In this document: in pieces, positions 60,961 through 64,000 of the stretch
Position numbering within the stretch: the first letter of the stretch is position 1
Layout: each line of letters opens with the position of its first letter
DNA from: Strigops habroptila
Taxonomy: Eukaryota; Chordata; Aves; Psittaciformes; Psittacidae
DNA length: 64,000 nt
Reading direction: 5' to 3'
Assembly (NCBI RefSeq): GCF_004027225.2
Contig: NC_044291.2
Location: forward strand, 10,090,707 to 10,154,706
Position numbers and translations under genes: made by a program
The notes under the pieces: model-generated
The model's input: the letters and a program-made list of their open reading frames with translations, nothing else
Database searches by the model: none
Told to the model about the DNA's origin: nothing

Positions 60961-61468
60961 ACACAGTAACTCCCAATGTCCTCTTTCAAGTTGAAAGGGG
61001 AAGCTGAGGGAAGGGGTTGTTCCCTTGCAGCCTTACATCTCCTAATCATTATCTACTGTTCTGCTTAGATGTGGTTACACATCATCTCAGCAGGTGCAGA
61101 GGAGGCTCCTCCTGTTCACACCAGCAGAAATTAAGGGTGAGAAAAAGCATGACAGCAGTTCGTAAGTACACCAAGAAATAAGCCCCAAGGAGGAGAGAAC
61201 TGCTGATGCCAGCAGGCAACAGACAAACAAGGAGGAGAAGCTTGCCAGGAATAAATTCAGGCCAAAAGCAGGGAAGTATTTAGCCAACGCAGATCAAGGT
61301 TCAGGAGCTGCTACTTTAAAGGGTGCTGTGATCCATTTACTTCTAACTAGAATTAGAATTGAGCTAATGCGGTTATGAACAGAATAGTGGTTGCTTGTGA
61401 GGGGTGGTAGAAGGTGGATGGTTCAGAAGATCTCTTCTGATGCTGTGTAATAACTGGTAAGAACAATC

Positions 61469-61698
61469 CCAGCCTGGTTTGTGTTGGAAGGGACCTTAAA
61501 GCTCATCCAGTTCCAATCCCCTGCCATTGGGGACACCTTCCACTAGAGCAGGTTGCTCCAAGCCCCTGTGTCCAACCTGGCCTTGAACACTGCCAGGGAT
61601 GGGGCAGCCACAGCTTCTCTGGGCACCCTGTGCCAGCGCCTCAGCACCCTCACAGGGAAGAGCTTCTGCCTAAGAGCTCATCTCAATCTCCCCTCTGT
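61469..61698 (-). mobile_element. CR1 3' end in TPRN intron
   Basis: Antisense CR1 lacking a few bases at gccattggggacacc but otherwise close to the copies at 40077 and 63500. Confidence 0.93.
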
Positions 61699-62600
61699 CA
61701 ACACAACAAAGCGCAGCACGTTTACCCCATGTGCCCCATCTGCAGTTTCCCTCATACACAATCACCCTCAGGCTGACAAACACGTGCCCCAGGCAGGTAC
61801 CAACCACCACCCGTGCTGCCCTGGTGCACGTGTTCCTTCAGCAGCAGCAGCACCTCCCTGCCTGCCCCGCACGATGCTGCTGCTGCCACCGGGCTCTGCT
61901 GGAGCCAAACCTACAGCTGCACAGTGCCCAGAGCCTGCAAACGGGCACTGAGCAGGAGCACAGCATCTCCCTGTGCTGCCCAGAGAGACACGCTGCACCT
62001 GTGTGGGTGATGAGGGTTTGCAAGGCAGACAGTGAGCATCTCACTGCTGCTTTTCCATAAAGCAACAAAGGGAGCTTAAATCAAATCTGGGTTACACAGC
62101 GAGAACCGAGCACGTCTTCCGCACTGCGAATACACGTCGTGGAGCTGTGTACTACTTTGTCCAAATCCAAGATGTACCTTGGACATAGGCTGGCTCCCTT
62201 CCCCACACTCCCAGGGGAAGGCAGGATGGAAATAGCAGAGAGAGCAGCAAGCTGCCTTCCCCCATTCCCTGCCCCAACCCCAAAGCCACTCTGACCTTTT
62301 CCAGATGACACATGGGGAGAGGAATGGTTGTACGTCAGAGAAAAAGGGTTGGAATAAAAAGGCCCTAAAGATCAGAGCATCCCAGTTGCTGTTCCCTGAA
62401 TTTCTTGCCCCTGCTGCTGACCTAGATGCTCCCTGATCCGAGCCAAGCAGCAGAGCGGGCAGCGACAGCTCACAATGTGGCCTCTGTACTGCCAGGGAAG
62501 AGCCCTGCTGCCAGGCACGAAGGCCACGAGGCTGGAGGTGCCCAGAGCTCCCAAAAGCTCAGAAACTATCCCAGAACCAGCCACTGCCACCAGTGCTTTT

Positions 62601-62930
62601 TCAGTTCAAAGCCATTCCCCTTGGCCTGTCCCTCCAGGCCCTTGCCCAAAGCCCCTCTCCAGGTTTCCTGGAGCCCCTTTAGGCACTGGAGCTGCTCTAA
62701 GGTCTCCCCTTCAGGAGCCTTCTCTTCTCCAGGCTGCCCCAGCCCAGCTCTCTCAGCCTGGCTCCAGAGCAGAGCTGCTCCAGCCCTCGCAGCAGCTCCG
62801 TGGCCTCCTTTGGATTCGCTCCAGCAGCTCCACATCCCTCTTGTGCTGTTGCCCCAGAGCTGGATCAGGACTGCAGGGGGGGTCTCCCCAGAGCGCAGCA
62901 GAGGGGCAGAATCCCCTCTCTTGGCCCAAA
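62601..62930 (-). mobile_element. CR1 internal segment
   Basis: Antisense CR1 from aaagccattccccttggcct to the part around ccccagagcgcagcagagg. The 3' tail is missing; same subfamily as the fragment at 54488. Confidence 0.9.
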
Positions 62931-63499
62931 TTAAAAGCATTATTTCATTTAATCTCTTCATTTCATTCTGTCAGGACATTTTGAAGCTATTCAAAAGGAG
63001 CAACCATTAACCACAGTGTGCCAGCCCCACGCACCCAGGGCCCCAGCCTGGGGGAGAGCTTATCACAAGATAACGTGCTGCCTCAGCAACACCTCCGGGC
63101 CAGCACAGCCTACGCTCAGGCTGACACCAGGCAGCCCTGCTTGGTGTGAGTGCACCTTGGGAATTCCCCTCCAAAACCCCACGGTGGCTTTGGTGGCCCC
63201 CCACCACCCTGCACCCTGCTCCCAGGAAGCAGGAAGAGCCCCACGGCCACTCTGCAACAAAGCAGTCAGACGCACCCAGGAAAGCAAACACAGGAGGAAC
63301 AACCAGACCCTGGCACAGGGTTGGACTCTGGCAACAGGCTCTGCATGAGCAGCTGCACCCCCAGTGCTCGGTCACCCCTGCCCATGCAGAGACACAGCCC
63401 CAAAACTCACAGAGACAAACCTGCTCTGGCATCAGCTGGGTTCATCCCATGAGCTCCCTCCTCACATATGAGGTGGCATCAGAGGACACACAAAGCAGA

Positions 63500-63700
63500 A
63501 TCCCAGCCTGGTTTGGGTTGGAAGGGACCTTAAAGCTCATCCAGTCCCAACCCCCTGCCACGGGCAGGGACACCTTCCACTAGAGCAGGTTGCTCCAAGC
63601 CCCTGTGTCCAACCTGGCCTTGAACACTGCCAGGGATGGGGCAGCCACAGCTTCTCTGGGCACCCTGTGCCAGCGCCTCAGCACCCTCACAGGGAAGGCA
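63500..63700 (-). mobile_element. CR1 3' end
   Basis: Antisense CR1 from agaatcccagcctggtttgg to cagcaccctcacagggaag. Confidence 0.94.
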
Positions 63701-64000
63701 ACTTTTTCAGGCAAAACAAGGGGACGCGTGGGGTAACGGAGCTGCCTTAAGCAACACCCCGAGCAGAACTGAACACTGTGCGTGGGGAACAAAGGCAGAT
63801 GCAATCCCAAGAACCATCTAAAGAGAAAAATCAAGAGCCCAGTAACAGCAGAGACGACAGCCAGCAGCCCCTGACAGACCCTACAGGCTTTTATGGAAAC
63901 ATATTTTCTTTATAAGGAGAAACATATCCCAGAAGAGCCAAGCACACCCCAGCCAGGCAGAGAACTGCTCATCATGCCTGTGATTCCCCCCTTTCTGCTT

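Larger units (their letters stand above)
59870..64000. other. Upstream intron of TPRN
   Basis: Expected to be the intron between the long first TPRN exon and the exon at 59678-59861. Only CR1 copies and possible CR1 relics were seen; no large proline-rich first exon was found. Confidence 0.6.

Overview
The window is vertebrate nuclear DNA, almost certainly from a bird. Intron-bearing genes with GT-AG splice sites lie among many copies of the avian CR1 non-LTR retroposon. The gene order ANAPC2(-) / SSNA1(+) / TPRN(-) is the vertebrate order also seen on human 9q34.3, which corresponds to chicken chromosome 17. Species cannot be told from the sequence alone.

Layout. 1-8150: no recognisable coding gene; CR1 copies and an inverted ~120 bp duplicate pair. 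8320-9120: an orphan CpG island with a minus-strand splice donor, probably the first, non-coding exon of a gene running off the left edge. 9163-9470: a 28-31 bp minisatellite. 10-29 kb: gene-poor, with a TOR4A-related fragment (about 14.9-15.4 kb, minus), a pair of diverged ~280 bp direct duplicates (13.6 and 19.8 kb) and one orphan exon-like ORF ending at a poly(A) signal (17.6 kb). 29256-30989: TOR4A, intact on one coding exon, with an unusual N-terminal array of twelve 11-residue repeats. 31-42.6 kb: no recognised gene; G+C-rich with several small tandem repeats. 42646-53897: ANAPC2, all 13 coding exons resolved (810 residues). 53956-56367: SSNA1, all three coding exons resolved (126 residues), sharing a CpG-island bidirectional promoter with ANAPC2; the start codons are only 58 bp apart. 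58891-59861: the last three exons of TPRN; its long first exon is not seen before the right edge.

Functions. ANAPC2 is the cullin-like scaffold of the anaphase-promoting complex. SSNA1 is a microtubule/centrosome coiled-coil protein. TPRN is an actin-associated protein of hair-cell stereocilia. TOR4A is a membrane-anchored AAA+ torsin. They share no pathway; the conserved link is gene order and the ANAPC2/SSNA1 promoter.

The observations most worth checking are the TOR4A-like fragment 14 kb downstream of TOR4A in the same orientation, the cysteine-bearing repeat expansion in TOR4A itself, the unidentified CpG-island gene start at 9 kb, and a CR1 copy carrying a templated insertion whose inverted source lies 1.8 kb away.
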